DNA of 64,000 bases, taken from contig NZ_JACYFK010000001.1 in NCBI RefSeq assembly GCF_014855515.1, positions 1,240,001-1,304,000 on the forward strand, in the 5' to 3' direction. Below, piece by piece: positions 52,236 to 63,286 of this stretch. The notes beneath the pieces were generated by a model. That model was given only the letters and a program-made list of their open reading frames with translations. It was not told where the DNA came from and did not search any database. Both the position numbers and the translations under genes were made by a program. Numbering within the stretch: the first letter of the stretch is position 1; every line of letters starts with the position of its first letter. The DNA is from Euzebyella marina. GTDB lineage: Bacteria > Bacteroidota > Bacteroidia > Flavobacteriales > Flavobacteriaceae.

Positions 52236-55022
52236 ATGAAAAGAGTACTATTTTTGGCATTGCTGTTTTTTGGTGGATTTGCTATCGCCCAAACGACGGT
52301 AAACGGGAAAGTGGTAGATCAGAACAATGAGCCCATACCTGGTGCGAATATCGTGATTACTGGAAAAGCGATTGGGGCAACAGCGAACTTCGATGGGGAT
52401 TTTACTCTTGAAACTTCTGAAGTCCCCCCCTTTCAGTTAACTATTACCAGTATCGGTTATGCTTCCGCAACCGAGGAAGTAACCTCAAACAACCAAACAC
52501 TTACAATTGTACTTTCTGAAACCCAAACTTTTTTGGATGAGGTGGTCATTTCGGCATCTAGAACTCCGGAACGTATCTTTGAATCACCAGTTACCGTTGA
52601 ACGTTTTGGTTTACAGGAAATTAGGAATACGGCATCCGCGGATTTTTATGACGGACTAGAAAATCTTAAAGGGGTTGATGTCAACACCAACAGTTTAACC
52701 TTTAAAAGTGTCAATACTAGGGGTTTTGCCACCTTTGCAAACACGCGCTTCATGCAGTTGGTAGATGGAATGGATAACTCAACACCTGCCTTGAACTTTC
52801 CTATAGGTAACTTGGTCGGTATGATTGAGACCGATGTACAAAGTGTTGAACTTTTGCCAGGGGCATCTTCTGCGCTTTATGGGGCCAACGCCTTTAACGG
52901 AATTCTTTTTATGAGAAGTAAAAATCCATTCGACCACCAAGGGTTGAGTGGTTATATTAAAAGAGGTATCACTTCTCAAGAAGCCGCAGGCGATAATCCG
53001 TACACCGATTTTGGTATCAGGGCCGCCCATAAGTTTAGTGAGAAGTTTGCCGGTAAAGTGAACTTCGGATACTTGAAAGGCACCGACTGGGCCGCCACCA
53101 GTGAAGTGGACAAAACTCGCGTTGGAGGTACAAGGTCCGATCTTAACTATGATGGTATCAACGTTTATGGGGATGAGGTTTCCGCCGATATCAAAGATGT
53201 AGCGGTAACATTGGAGGGTTTAGGCTTATTGCCAGCTGGCGCTAATGCTTTGGTTCCATCCCAAGAAGTAAGTAGAACGGGTTACAATGAAAGATACCTT
53301 ACTAATTACAACGCAGAAAGTGTTAAGGCGGATTGGGGTCTTTATTACCGGCCTTGGGAGAACGATTTTGAAATTGCTTATGTGGGTAAGGTAGGTACAG
53401 GATCAACCATTTATCAAGGTACCAACCGCTATAACATCAATAACTTCTTTCAAGAACAGCATAAAATAGAATTTCGAAACGATAATTTCTTTCTAAGAGG
53501 TTATATGGTGGCCGATAAGGCTGGTGATTCTTATGACATGGTATTTACGGGAATAAATATCAATAGGGCTTGGAAAGATGACCAAACTTGGTTCGGAGAG
53601 TATACTGGGGCCTATGTACAAGCGACTTTGGCAGGAGCTACGAATGAGCAAGCTCATGCGGCGGCAAGGGCCCAAGCCGAATCTGGTCGATTTGAACCGG
53701 GTACACCAGAATTTGAAGCGGCCTTTAACAGAAGTATCAATGATCCTAATTTGTCTACCGGATCTCAATTTAGAGATGCTTCCAAATATTATCATGTAGA
53801 TGGTAATTATAATTTCAGCCATTTGGTAGATTTTGCCGAAATTCAGGTCGGTGGTTCGTTTAGAAGATATGGCCTAAACTCGTTCGGCACCATTTATACA
53901 GACTATGATGGAACTATCGATTATTCGGAATTTGGACTGTATACCCAAGTTCAAAAAACAATCGACTTCAACGAAGGCATGAACCTAAAACTAACGGGTT
54001 CTGTGCGCTATGATAAATCGGAGTTTTTTGATGGTTTCTTCTCCCCGAGGTTATCCGCAGGTTTGACGTTGAACAGAGACCACAATATTCGTGCGTCTGT
54101 ACAGACCGGCTTCAGAAATCCGACTACACAAGACCTTTTTATCGGTCTTGATGCCGGTCGGGCAATTCTTGTAGGTTCGGCACCTGATAACTTAGATAGG
54201 TATTCAAGAAGTTTCGAAGTCAGTGGTGCAGCTCAACAGAATTTTCAGCAGCCCGCTGCCATTACTCAAACCGGTAAAGCGGCTTATGAGAATTCATATT
54301 CCTTAAGCTCTGTGCAAAGACTTGGGGTTACTGGCAATCCGGCCGATTTGGTCATAGCCAACCCAGAAGTGGTGAAGCCTGAGCAGGTAACCTCGGTAGA
54401 GGTAGGTTACCGTGGTAAAATAGATAAGTTAGTCATTGATTTTAGTGCTTATTATAACAACTACAAAGACTTTATTTCGCAAGAGGTGGTAATAGCACCT
54501 TATTACGGAACGGTCGGAGACGGTTCTCTTTCTGTGGCGGCCATAGTCAATGATGATTTTCAAGCATACAGCGCTTATACCAATTCAGATGTTGATATAT
54601 CTTCTTACGGAGCTTCCATTGGTTTAACGGCTTCATTGTTTGGAGGGTATGATTTAAGTGGAAGTTATACCTATGCCAAGCAAGATTTTGATCAAGAGGC
54701 GAATCCTGATTTTATGAGCAACTTCAATACGCCTGAGCACAAGTTCAAGGCCTCGTTGGGCAATACCGATGTGTTCAAAAATTTTGGGTTCAATCTTGCC
54801 TATCGTTTTAGTGATGATTATTTCTGGGAGGCAACTTTTGGTAATGGCGTCGTGCCCGAATTTCATGTATTGGACGCTCAGATAAGCTACAAAGTGCCAA
54901 AAATTAAATCATCTTTTAAGGCTGGTGCTACCAACTTGCTGGGCGATGAATACTTTACCGCTTTTGGTACCGGATTTATCGGATCGATGTATTATGTTTC
55001 TTGGACAATCAACAACCTATAA
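52236..55022 (+). CDS. TonB-dependent receptor paired with SGNH lipoprotein
   Basis: Outer-membrane transporter of 928 residues: signal peptide MKRVLFLALLFFGGFAIAQ, carboxypeptidase-regulatory-like domain (VNGKVVDQNNEPIPGANIVI, about 21-100), D-E-V-V-I-S-A-S-R TonB-box-like link, plug (F-K-S-V-N-T-R-G-F, V-E-L-L-P-G-A-S-S-A-L-Y-G-A-N-A-F-N-G) and a barrel ending in SWTINNL. The SGNH-hydrolase lipoprotein starts 6 bases after the stop, so the two are one unit, which suggests transport or handling of a lipidic or acylated compound (inference). This pair directly precedes atpD but is separated from it by a terminator and a promoter. Confidence 0.92.
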   Translation: MKRVLFLALLFFGGFAIAQTTVNGKVVDQNNEPIPGANIVITGKAIGATANFDGDFTLETSEVPPFQLTITSIGYASATEEVTSNNQTLTIVLSETQTFLDEVVISASRTPERIFESPVTVERFGLQEIRNTASADFYDGLENLKGVDVNTNSLTFKSVNTRGFATFANTRFMQLVDGMDNSTPALNFPIGNLVGMIETDVQSVELLPGASSALYGANAFNGILFMRSKNPFDHQGLSGYIKRGITSQEAAGDNPYTDFGIRAAHKFSEKFAGKVNFGYLKGTDWAATSEVDKTRVGGTRSDLNYDGINVYGDEVSADIKDVAVTLEGLGLLPAGANALVPSQEVSRTGYNERYLTNYNAESVKADWGLYYRPWENDFEIAYVGKVGTGSTIYQGTNRYNINNFFQEQHKIEFRNDNFFLRGYMVADKAGDSYDMVFTGININRAWKDDQTWFGEYTGAYVQATLAGATNEQAHAAARAQAESGRFEPGTPEFEAAFNRSINDPNLSTGSQFRDASKYYHVDGNYNFSHLVDFAEIQVGGSFRRYGLNSFGTIYTDYDGTIDYSEFGLYTQVQKTIDFNEGMNLKLTGSVRYDKSEFFDGFFSPRLSAGLTLNRDHNIRASVQTGFRNPTTQDLFIGLDAGRAILVGSAPDNLDRYSRSFEVSGAAQQNFQQPAAITQTGKAAYENSYSLSSVQRLGVTGNPADLVIANPEVVKPEQVTSVEVGYRGKIDKLVIDFSAYYNNYKDFISQEVVIAPYYGTVGDGSLSVAAIVNDDFQAYSAYTNSDVDISSYGASIGLTASLFGGYDLSGSYTYAKQDFDQEANPDFMSNFNTPEHKFKASLGNTDVFKNFGFNLAYRFSDDYFWEATFGNGVVPEFHVLDAQISYKVPKIKSSFKAGATNLLGDEYFTAFGTGFIGSMYYVSWTINNL

Positions 55023-55028
55023 TAGAAT

Positions 55029-56651
55029 ATGATGATGAAAACTAGATATATTGCATTAATGGCCATGTCATTGGTCTTTGTTGCTTGTAATACTGAAGAG
55101 GATTTTGACCGCACCGAAGAGGTGGCAGAAATACCCGAACTCACAGCTGGGTCGGCAGACTTTTCAACTTATGTTTCTTTAGGAAATTCCCTTACGGCAG
55201 GTTATACCGATAACGCACTTTTTATTGCAGGTCAAGAAAATTCAATGCCAAATCTACTTGCGGCCAAATTTTCTTTGGTAGGAGGCGGAGCGTTTACCCA
55301 GCCATTGGCGAACGATAATATTGGCGGTCTGTTGGTAGGCGGTGCTCAATTAGAAGGTTTTAAGCCGAGGTTGGTTTTCGGTGGTGCCGGACCGGTTGAT
55401 TTAGAGGAAGTAGTCGGACCTATAAGTCCTACGACCGATATAGTACTGAACAATCCATCGGGGCCATTTAATAATTTAGGAGTTCCTGGAGCTAAGAGTT
55501 TTCATCTTTTGGCACCGGGGTATGGAAATATTGCTAATCTTGAGGCTCAATTAGCGAACCCTTTTTTTGTTAGAATGACGGGCAGTACGCCCGATGCAAG
55601 AATTTTAGAGCTTGCGTTGGCACAGTCCCCTACTTTTTTCACCCTCTGGGCAGGTAATAATGATGTGCTCGGGTATGCCACCTCTGGTGGTGACGGTACC
55701 AACCCGATTACTGATCAAGCCACTTTTGATGTGGCCATCAGTACGTTGGTCACTAGTTTGACTGGCAATGGTGCAAAAGGAGTAATGGCCAACATACCTT
55801 ATGTGACTTCCATACCTCATTTTACGACCGTACCTCATAATCCATTAGATCCTACAAACCCGGATTTCGGACCTCAGATTCCTACATTGAATACTATTTT
55901 TGGTACGCTCAATCAAATCTATACGGCACTGGGAGAAACTGATAGAATTGTAACATTTTCCGAAACAGAAGCCAGTGCGGTGGTCATTTTAGATGAAAAC
56001 TTAACCGATTTGTCGGCTCAAATTGCCGGAGCATTAAATGCAAACCCTGGTTTTCCTTTGTTCGTTCAACAATTCGGTCTTCCTTCAGAGGCGGCGCCTA
56101 TTGTAGCTAATCTTTTAGGGGTTACTTACGGGCAGACCAGACAAGCAACCGAAGAAGACCTTTTGGTGTTACCTAGTAGTAAGATCATCGGAACGGTGAA
56201 TACAGACTCGGTTGCCTTTCTAATGTCTCAAGGATTGCCAATGGAAATTGCCGGCCAGTTTTCTGTTGAAGGTATTAGTATGCCTTTGGCCGATAAGTGG
56301 GTTTTGACCCCTGAAGAGCAAGCTGAAATTAGCACGGCAATAGATAATTTTAATGCTACGATTGCTGCAGCTGCCTCAGGTGCCGGCTTGGCTTTCGTTG
56401 ATGCAAACGCTATTATGCAAGACTTGGCAAATGGCGGCGTCACCGATGGTGATTTCACTTTATCTGCCAATTTAGTAACAGGGGGCGCCTTTTCACTTGA
56501 TGGTGTTCACCCTACCGCTAGAGGTTATGCCCTGTTGGCAAATGAGTTTATGAAAGCTATCGACGCCACTTATGAATCGAACTTTGAGGCTTCCGGAAGT
56601 CTATACAATATAGGAGATTTCCCAACCAATTATTCACCTAGTTTGCGATAG
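55029..56651 (+). CDS. SGNH/GDSL-type hydrolase lipoprotein
   Basis: Outer-membrane lipoprotein of 540 residues, with the lipobox F-V-A-C at Cys20. The SGNH blocks are visible: block I S-L-G-N-S-L-T-A-G (nucleophile Ser55; Asn replaces the usual Asp of GDS), block III W-A-G-N-N-D-V-L, and block V S-L-D-G-V-H-P with the Asp-His pair, so the catalytic set Ser-Gly-Asn-His appears complete. It is larger than typical SGNH esterases (about 220) because of beta-rich inserts. It works next to the TonB receptor upstream, probably on the cell surface. Start could be either of the first two codons. A terminator follows. Confidence 0.88.
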   Translation: MMMKTRYIALMAMSLVFVACNTEEDFDRTEEVAEIPELTAGSADFSTYVSLGNSLTAGYTDNALFIAGQENSMPNLLAAKFSLVGGGAFTQPLANDNIGGLLVGGAQLEGFKPRLVFGGAGPVDLEEVVGPISPTTDIVLNNPSGPFNNLGVPGAKSFHLLAPGYGNIANLEAQLANPFFVRMTGSTPDARILELALAQSPTFFTLWAGNNDVLGYATSGGDGTNPITDQATFDVAISTLVTSLTGNGAKGVMANIPYVTSIPHFTTVPHNPLDPTNPDFGPQIPTLNTIFGTLNQIYTALGETDRIVTFSETEASAVVILDENLTDLSAQIAGALNANPGFPLFVQQFGLPSEAAPIVANLLGVTYGQTRQATEEDLLVLPSSKIIGTVNTDSVAFLMSQGLPMEIAGQFSVEGISMPLADKWVLTPEEQAEISTAIDNFNATIAAAASGAGLAFVDANAIMQDLANGGVTDGDFTLSANLVTGGAFSLDGVHPTARGYALLANEFMKAIDATYESNFEASGSLYNIGDFPTNYSPSLR

Positions 56652-56670
56652 GTAAGTGTGAGAAAATCAA

Positions 56671-56706
56671 CAAAAAACGGTGCTATTGTAAGGTGCCGTT
56701 TTTTGT
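56671..56706 (+). terminator. Rho-independent terminator before atpD
   Basis: AAAAAACGG and CCGTTTTTT pair as a 9-bp stem with a 15-base loop that can itself partly pair. The poly-T lies within the right arm. Confidence 0.75.
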
Positions 56707-56729
56707 GTTTAAAAAAGAACAAAAAGTAG

Positions 56730-56760
56730 TTTTTAGTTAAAATTGAAAAAGCTACCTTTG
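56730..56760 (+). promoter_or_regulatory. Candidate atpD promoter
   Basis: TACCTTTG at 56753-56760 is an exact TAnnTTTG box. A T-rich stretch TTTTT at 56730-56734 is about 18 bases upstream and lacks a clear TTG. The ATG is 72 bases downstream. Confidence 0.5.
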
Positions 56761-56805
56761 CACCCTGAAAAACACAGGTGAAAAAAACTGTCTATCAATA
56801 GTTAA

Positions 56806-58341
<1,536 letters not shown>

Positions 58342-58342
58342 A

Positions 58343-58411
58343 TAGTTATAAGTTAATAGTTCAAGGTTTAGGTACTTTGGCTTTTGACTTAAAGCTTAGA
58401 ACTTATAACTA
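58343..58411. repeat. REP-like palindromic intergenic repeat between atpD and atpC
   Basis: TAGTTATAAGTT at 58343-58354 and AACTTATAACTA at 58400-58411 form a perfect 12-bp inverted repeat around 45 bases rich in AGTT/TTTGACTT words. This sort of palindrome, made of GTTATAAGTT-type words, is found as a dispersed short element in flavobacterial genomes (from general memory). It can fold into one long hairpin inside the atpD-atpC message. Confidence 0.55.
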
Positions 58412-58418
58412 ATAAGAG

Positions 58419-58697
58419 ATGTATTTAGAAATCGTATCACCAGAAGCAACCCTTTTTTCAGGAGAAGTTACCTCGGTAACCGTACCCGGTGTAAATGGAG
58501 AGTTTCAGATGTTAAATAATCACGAACCGATTATTTCATTGTTGCAAGAAGGTAATGTGAAAGTAGATGGCAATGTTGTCGTCGATGAAGAACATGCTTC
58601 TAAATTCTCTAAAGATTCAGATGGTAAGACCCTTTTGCACATAAAAAGTGGTACCGTCGAAATGAAGGACAATAAAGTGATAGTTCTGGCAGATTAA
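58419..58697 (+). CDS. atpC: ATP synthase epsilon subunit, N-domain only
   Basis: Only 92 residues, compared with about 135-140 for E. coli epsilon. The N-terminal beta-barrel (M-Y-L-E-I-V-S-P-E-A-T-L-F-S-G-E-V; V-N-G-E-F-Q-M-L-N-N-H-E-P-I, the loop that meets gamma; L-H-I-K-S-G-T-V-E-M) is complete, and it stops before the two C-terminal helices that inhibit the enzyme at low ATP. The short form is normal in Bacteroidota, so it is not truncated by mutation. It follows atpD across a 77-base gap holding a palindromic repeat. A strong terminator follows. Confidence 0.93.
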   Translation: MYLEIVSPEATLFSGEVTSVTVPGVNGEFQMLNNHEPIISLLQEGNVKVDGNVVVDEEHASKFSKDSDGKTLLHIKSGTVEMKDNKVIVLAD

Positions 58698-58718
58698 TTA
58701 TAATTGCCAAATAATTTT

Positions 58719-58749
58719 AAAGCCCAAAAGTTATCTTTTGGGCTTTTTT
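58719..58749 (+). terminator. Rho-independent terminator after atpC
   Basis: A 12-bp perfect stem (AAAGCCCAAAAG with CTTTTGGGCTTT), TTAT loop and T run. It can also serve the converging kinase gene, since A residues precede it. Confidence 0.9.
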
Positions 58750-58794
58750 GGTTCACTTTATTTAGGTAATAGAATATAATTAACTGCGAAAAAC

Positions 58795-60123
58795 CTAAAA
58801 ATCCTGTTTTTTGGGTATGAAGATTTCAAAAGTTACCCCTTGACCCAAGGTGCTTTTGGCCCGAATATGGCCATGATGGTTTTGAACTATTTTTTTAACA
58901 ATGGCCAAGCCGATACCCGTACCCTCATATTGCTTGCGGTCATGAAGTCTATGGAATATTTTAAAGATCTGTTCGGCATATTTTTGATCAAAGCCTATTC
59001 CGTTATCTTTTAAGGTTAAAAGGCTATATGATCGTTCTTGGTTAAGGGGTAAGCCTTTAATATCTACTGGCATTGCCTCCTGTAATTCAATATCGATAAC
59101 CGAAGGCATATCTTTTTTTGAGAACTTTAGAGAATTGATAATAAGATTAACGAACAACTGCTTGAATTGTGAAGGTATCACTTCTGCCTTACACGAACCT
59201 TTTAGATTTAAATTCGCTTTTTTATCGTGAAGTTCTTCTCTAAGGTTTTCACTTACCTCTTTGATCAAGGTTTCGAATTTGGTTTCTATAAACAGTTGAC
59301 CTGACTTTTCCGCACGGGAATATGATAATAAATCTTGAATCAAGGTCTGCATTCTATTAGCGGCCAATTGCATTCTATTGAACCTATAAATACCTTTTTC
59401 TGAAAGGTTCTTATGTTCGGTTGCCAAAATTTGCGATACGAAAGTCTGTATTTTGCGCAAGGGTTCTTGCATGTCATGGCTCGAAATGTAGGCGAACGAT
59501 TGAAGTTCGGCATTCATCTTTTCAAGCTCTTCATTTTGGGCTTTAAGCTCTTGGGTGCGCATCTTCACCTTATTTTCCAAATCTTTGGAGAGCAGTGTTA
59601 GTTCGTTGTTTCTCTTTTCCAGTTCTAGCCTGCTTTTTCTTAGTTCGAGCAGATTCATTACCTGTTCGGCCAAAATGTTCAAGGCTTCAATTTGGCTTTG
59701 ACTAAGCGAATGGGGTTTATGGTCGATTACACATAGGGTTCCTAATGGTAACCCTAAAGAATCTTTTAGCGGTACCCCCGCATAAAAAATAACATTGGGG
59801 TCTCCCGTTACCAAAGGGTTATCAAAAAACCGTTCGTCTTCACGGGAGTCATTCACCATAAATACCCTATCTTTATGATGAATGGCATGGCTGCAAAAGG
59901 CTTGTTCTTTGGGGGTTTGCCTAACGTTCAAACCATGGTTCGATTTAAACCATTGCCTGTGGTCATCTAAAAGGGTAATCAGAGAAATAGGTGTTTGGCA
60001 AATTTCAGCAGCCAGTTTGGTCAGATTATCATAATCTTTTTCCGGTAAGGTGTCTAAAATGGAATAGGAATTTAAAAGCTCTAGCCGTTCAGCTTCCTTC
60101 TCATGTTCTGGGGCTACTTTCAT
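58795..60123 (-). CDS. GAF-domain sensor histidine kinase
   Basis: Cytosolic two-component kinase of 442 residues. Residues 15-175 form a GAF domain of the type with [16 protein letters not shown] and [16 protein letters not shown] (seen in small-molecule and redox sensors). A coiled coil (about 178-220) leads to the phospho-acceptor His in [12 protein letters not shown] and a HATPase domain with [16 protein letters not shown] and G-T-G-I-G-L-A. The longest frame adds three residues from TTG 60132; ATG 60123 is used. No receiver gene is adjacent; the stand-alone receivers at 25.7-26.6 kb are possible partners. Confidence 0.92.
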   Translation of the reverse strand: MKVAPEHEKEAERLELLNSYSILDTLPEKDYDNLTKLAAEICQTPISLITLLDDHRQWFKSNHGLNVRQTPKEQAFCSHAIHHKDRVFMVNDSREDERFFDNPLVTGDPNVIFYAGVPLKDSLGLPLGTLCVIDHKPHSLSQSQIEALNILAEQVMNLLELRKSRLELEKRNNELTLLSKDLENKVKMRTQELKAQNEELEKMNAELQSFAYISSHDMQEPLRKIQTFVSQILATEHKNLSEKGIYRFNRMQLAANRMQTLIQDLLSYSRAEKSGQLFIETKFETLIKEVSENLREELHDKKANLNLKGSCKAEVIPSQFKQLFVNLIINSLKFSKKDMPSVIDIELQEAMPVDIKGLPLNQERSYSLLTLKDNGIGFDQKYAEQIFKIFHRLHDRKQYEGTGIGLAIVKKIVQNHHGHIRAKSTLGQGVTFEIFIPKKQDF

Positions 60124-60240
60124 ATTTGACAATAACTCTTTTTCAGGGGAATTCTAATTGTTTAAAGTTATTATGGTCTACAATATAGAGATTTACAATA
60201 TTATTTCCATAGAAAGTAAAATTTGAAAGCCCGATTTGAA

Positions 60241-60786
60241 TTACTTCAATTGAATGATTTTCCAAAATGTGCTTCCAGACCAATAACCCGTTAAGTCGGT
60301 AAAACCTATCGCTTGATGGGCCGCTAGAGACCTCTTGTTTTCAGCATCAACTTCGGTAACGATAGATGAAAACTCGGGGAAAACGGTAGTTTTCATAGTT
60401 TGGTATAATTGCCTGAACACGCCTTTTCTTCTAAATTGTTTATCTATACAAATCTGTCCCATAGCTATAAAATCAGTAAGTTCTAACTTTTCTATTTCAT
60501 TGAACATGGGTACAAGCACCTCAATCTGGTTGCCAAACTTGGGGTGCATGCTGAGCGCGTAGGCTATTACTTGATCATTAGCAATGGCTATAATGTGGGG
60601 GCAGGCTTCGTTCATTTTCTTTAAAATCTCAAAGGTGTGAACAACCGTAACAAATCCTTCTTTGCTTTTTTCTTCCTCAGTCAGGGCGCTAGGTAGATTT
60701 TTTTGCTGCAGCGATAATATTTGCTGTAACTCACTATCTGAGCTACAACTTTTGTAAGTAATTAAATTTACTTGCTCCACAGCCAA
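60241..60786 (-). CDS. GNAT-family N-acetyltransferase
   Basis: Acetyl-CoA-dependent acetyltransferase fold, 181 residues. The acetyl-CoA loop is visible as Q-F-R-R-K-G-V-F-R-Q-L-Y, preceded by M-G-Q-I-C-I-D and followed by the V-D-A-E-N-K-R-S-L-A-A-H-Q-A-I-G-F motif. The acceptor is unknown. There is no in-frame ATG: the start must be TTG 60786 or GTG 60780, which overlaps the M61 peptidase stop by about 13-19 bases, so translation is probably coupled to it. Confidence is high for the fold, low for the substrate. Confidence 0.87.
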   Translation of the reverse strand: MAVEQVNLITYKSCSSDSELQQILSLQQKNLPSALTEEEKSKEGFVTVVHTFEILKKMNEACPHIIAIANDQVIAYALSMHPKFGNQIEVLVPMFNEIEKLELTDFIAMGQICIDKQFRRKGVFRQLYQTMKTTVFPEFSSIVTEVDAENKRSLAAHQAIGFTDLTGYWSGSTFWKIIQLK

Positions 60787-62570
60787 TTTTCTCTTTTTTT
60801 AAGTTGCTTTTTCGATGGTTTTTGACCCTTTTTTTCAAAGGTGTAAAGGGAATACGATGGGTCGGCTTCTAAAGTTACTTGTGTACTTTTCTGAATCCCG
60901 AATCTCTCAAAGGTTATATTTAACTGATCGCCAATTTTAAGACCACCTATGAATTCGGTAAACTGTTGACCGTTCGGGAAGTTTTCACCATTTATTTGGG
61001 TGATGATATCACCTTCCTCCAGTTCGGCTCTATAAGCGGGAGAACCTATTTTGGGTGTCGAACTGATTTCGCCATTACCATCGCCATTAAGACTTACATT
61101 GACCCCAAAATGAGGTCGCGATTTTGATTGTTCCAATATTACGCCCACCGTTTCAAGCAGTGATCGGTAATCGGGCATTTGGCTGTCGAATATGTACTTG
61201 TCGAAAAATTGGTCGGCGAAATTTTCACCTGCGTACACTTGAAGTCCTTCACGTAGGTTATGCAATGTGTACGGCTTTTCAGGTTTACCCATCGTTGACC
61301 ACATGTGTTTCATATAATCATCTAGAGTGAGATCGTTTTCGCGCAGTGATAGGTCTAATGCAAGGCCGAGAATGCTTCCGTAAGAATAGTACGAAATGAA
61401 AGTGTTGCCTCTGTTGACAGGGTCTACCGAAGTGGCCGCATCAACAAAGGGGGCTTGGTAGCTCATTTCAACTGGATTGAAAAATTGACGACCCGGAGAG
61501 TTCCACACATAATTGAACGTTCCCGTTATGCCTTCTATGTATTCATCTGCCGATAATATTCCCGCCCTGCATAGGCTTAAACCGGTATAATAGCTGGTGA
61601 ATCCTTCTGCAAACCAAAGTTCTCCGCTCATATTGGCCTCTTCAAAATCAAAAGGCTCCAATGCTTTGGGTCGTAACCTTTCTACATTCCAGGCATGAAA
61701 GAACTCGTGCGAAACCGTGCCGATATTGCCTTTCATTCCCCCGTCGGCCAAAGCCGTGGTGCTAGTTAAAATGGTCGAATTACGGTGTTCCATACCATCA
61801 CCTGAAGCATTTGGTATGTAACAAGCCAAAAAAGTGTAACGGCCGTAATCGAATTTAGGTAACTCGCCGTATACTTTTTCTTCAGCAATTACCACACTTT
61901 TTACCTGCTCGAAATATTGATCTAGTTCTTCTTCACTTCCGTTGTGATGAAGCACCAATTGAATGGTCTGTTCATTGTTATTGGGCCCCACTTTAAATTC
62001 CCTAACGGAATAGTTGCTTATTTCTACAGGGCTATCCATAAAATAATATAGGTTCGGTGCACTATAGGTGGTTCCTGACACTAAGGGTAACTGTGTGGCC
62101 ACCTTCCACCCAAGGTCTTCCCGAACATTGAAATCAACCTCTATTTTTCTTTCTTTGAGGCCTGGGGCAAACATAAAAGTGGCGGGTATATTCAAATGTG
62201 AATGGGTTTCATCAACTTGCGAATACGTGCCGTCTCCTCTATTCGCAAATAGAGTGTATTGAATATTGATTGTGCCATCATGGCCGCTAACCAACCACTG
62301 ATAAGGGTCGGGCCGGATAACCGTTAATTCTTTTCCCGAACTGTCGGTGGCTTTAAAGCCATATACATTTTTGGCGAATTCGTGCAGGGCATATCGGCCC
62401 GGAGATGTTCGGCTCATTCTTAGGGAAAGGGTGTCGTTTTCTAAGTTTGTAAATTTTGCCTGAATAGTCGCTTCATGGTGTACCGCATTTTCAAAAGAAA
62501 TAGTGTAAGTGTTGGTCTGTGCAGAAACAAAGGCGGAAGCAAACAGTATCAGAAGAAGATTCAAATTCAT
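60768..62570 (-). CDS. M61-family metallopeptidase with PDZ domain
   Basis: Exported zinc aminopeptidase or endopeptidase of the glycyl-aminopeptidase family, 600 residues. Signal MNLNLLLILFASAFVSAQ; a beta domain to about 250; the zinc site H-E-F-F-H-A-W-N-V near residue 288 with the third ligand Glu in A-E-G-F-T-S-Y-Y about 25 residues later; a helical domain; and a PDZ domain (about 480-560: S-P-A-Y-R-A-E-L-E-E-G-D-I-I-T-Q-I-N-G-E) that binds substrate C-termini. It probably acts in periplasmic or surface protein turnover. It overlaps the GNAT gene behind it. Confidence 0.93.
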   Translation of the reverse strand: MNLNLLLILFASAFVSAQTNTYTISFENAVHHEATIQAKFTNLENDTLSLRMSRTSPGRYALHEFAKNVYGFKATDSSGKELTVIRPDPYQWLVSGHDGTINIQYTLFANRGDGTYSQVDETHSHLNIPATFMFAPGLKERKIEVDFNVREDLGWKVATQLPLVSGTTYSAPNLYYFMDSPVEISNYSVREFKVGPNNNEQTIQLVLHHNGSEEELDQYFEQVKSVVIAEEKVYGELPKFDYGRYTFLACYIPNASGDGMEHRNSTILTSTTALADGGMKGNIGTVSHEFFHAWNVERLRPKALEPFDFEEANMSGELWFAEGFTSYYTGLSLCRAGILSADEYIEGITGTFNYVWNSPGRQFFNPVEMSYQAPFVDAATSVDPVNRGNTFISYYSYGSILGLALDLSLRENDLTLDDYMKHMWSTMGKPEKPYTLHNLREGLQVYAGENFADQFFDKYIFDSQMPDYRSLLETVGVILEQSKSRPHFGVNVSLNGDGNGEISSTPKIGSPAYRAELEEGDIITQINGENFPNGQQFTEFIGGLKIGDQLNITFERFGIQKSTQVTLEADPSYSLYTFEKKGQKPSKKQLKKRENWLWSK

Positions 62571-62695
62571 TTGAATATTTTTAGAGCTAATATAGGGTTA
62601 ATAGAGTGCATACACTAAATTTGTTGTACGCTTTAATCCATTTTAAAAGCACCCGATTCGTCGGTTATTTAAACACTTTTCTATCGATTGGGTTC

Positions 62696-63277
62696 ATGGT
62701 AAGAACTTTAGTTCAAATTCTCGTTTTCTTTTTCTCCTTATCCGTTGTAGCACAAAATGAATCGGTTTCTGAAAACCTTAATAATCAGATTTCCACTAAT
62801 CTAGTTTTGCCGATAACGGGTAGTTTTGATTTGAGCTATGAACGTATTGTGGCCAATAAATGGGCTGTAGGAATAGGTGCTGCTCTCTATGGCGAAGGTT
62901 TCCAAAATTTAAGTACTTACGACTCTTATTACGAGCGCATAACAAATTACGAGATTACCCCTTTTGTAAGAATCTATTTTAATGGGTCACAAAAGAGAAG
63001 TCATTTTCTAGAGGTGTTTGGGTCTTTAAGTCAGGTAGAAGAATCTGGTAGGTATTTAAGGCATGTGAATCAAGAGGGTTATGGTGTTTATTCTGTCGGT
63101 TCAAAAAGCTTTTCGGTCGGCGGGTTAGGAGTTGGTTACGGATATCGCTTTTTGTTTTACCGGAGAAAAGTAGTGTTAGAAGCGCAGATAGGATTACGAA
63201 CCAATTTTGACGTAGATTTCGTGTTCTTGAATGCTGCTTTTGTACGAACCGGAATTAAAATAGGATATCGTTTTTAG
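62696..63277 (+). CDS. Predicted outer-membrane beta-barrel protein
   Basis: Not a named family. The signal MVRTLVQILVFFFSLSVVAQ is used as the start, ATG 62696; the longer frame begins with GTG 62606 and adds 30 residues of no signal character. The mature part is a run of amphipathic strands (VLPITGSFDLSYERIVANKW; AVGIGAALYG; FVRIYFNG; VGGLGVGYGYRFLFYRRKVVLEAQIGLRTNF) ending in TGIKIGYRF with a terminal Phe, as expected of a small barrel of about 8-10 strands. The lipoprotein gene follows after 9 bases, so both may be one unit. Confidence 0.72.
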   Translation: MVRTLVQILVFFFSLSVVAQNESVSENLNNQISTNLVLPITGSFDLSYERIVANKWAVGIGAALYGEGFQNLSTYDSYYERITNYEITPFVRIYFNGSQKRSHFLEVFGSLSQVEESGRYLRHVNQEGYGVYSVGSKSFSVGGLGVGYGYRFLFYRRKVVLEAQIGLRTNFDVDFVFLNAAFVRTGIKIGYRF

Positions 63278-63286
63278 GTTGTAATT

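Noticed and set aside
53493-53822. A 109-codon minus-strand open frame
   Set aside because: Antisense to a TonB receptor barrel; rich in Arg and Ile as shadows of barrel genes often are.
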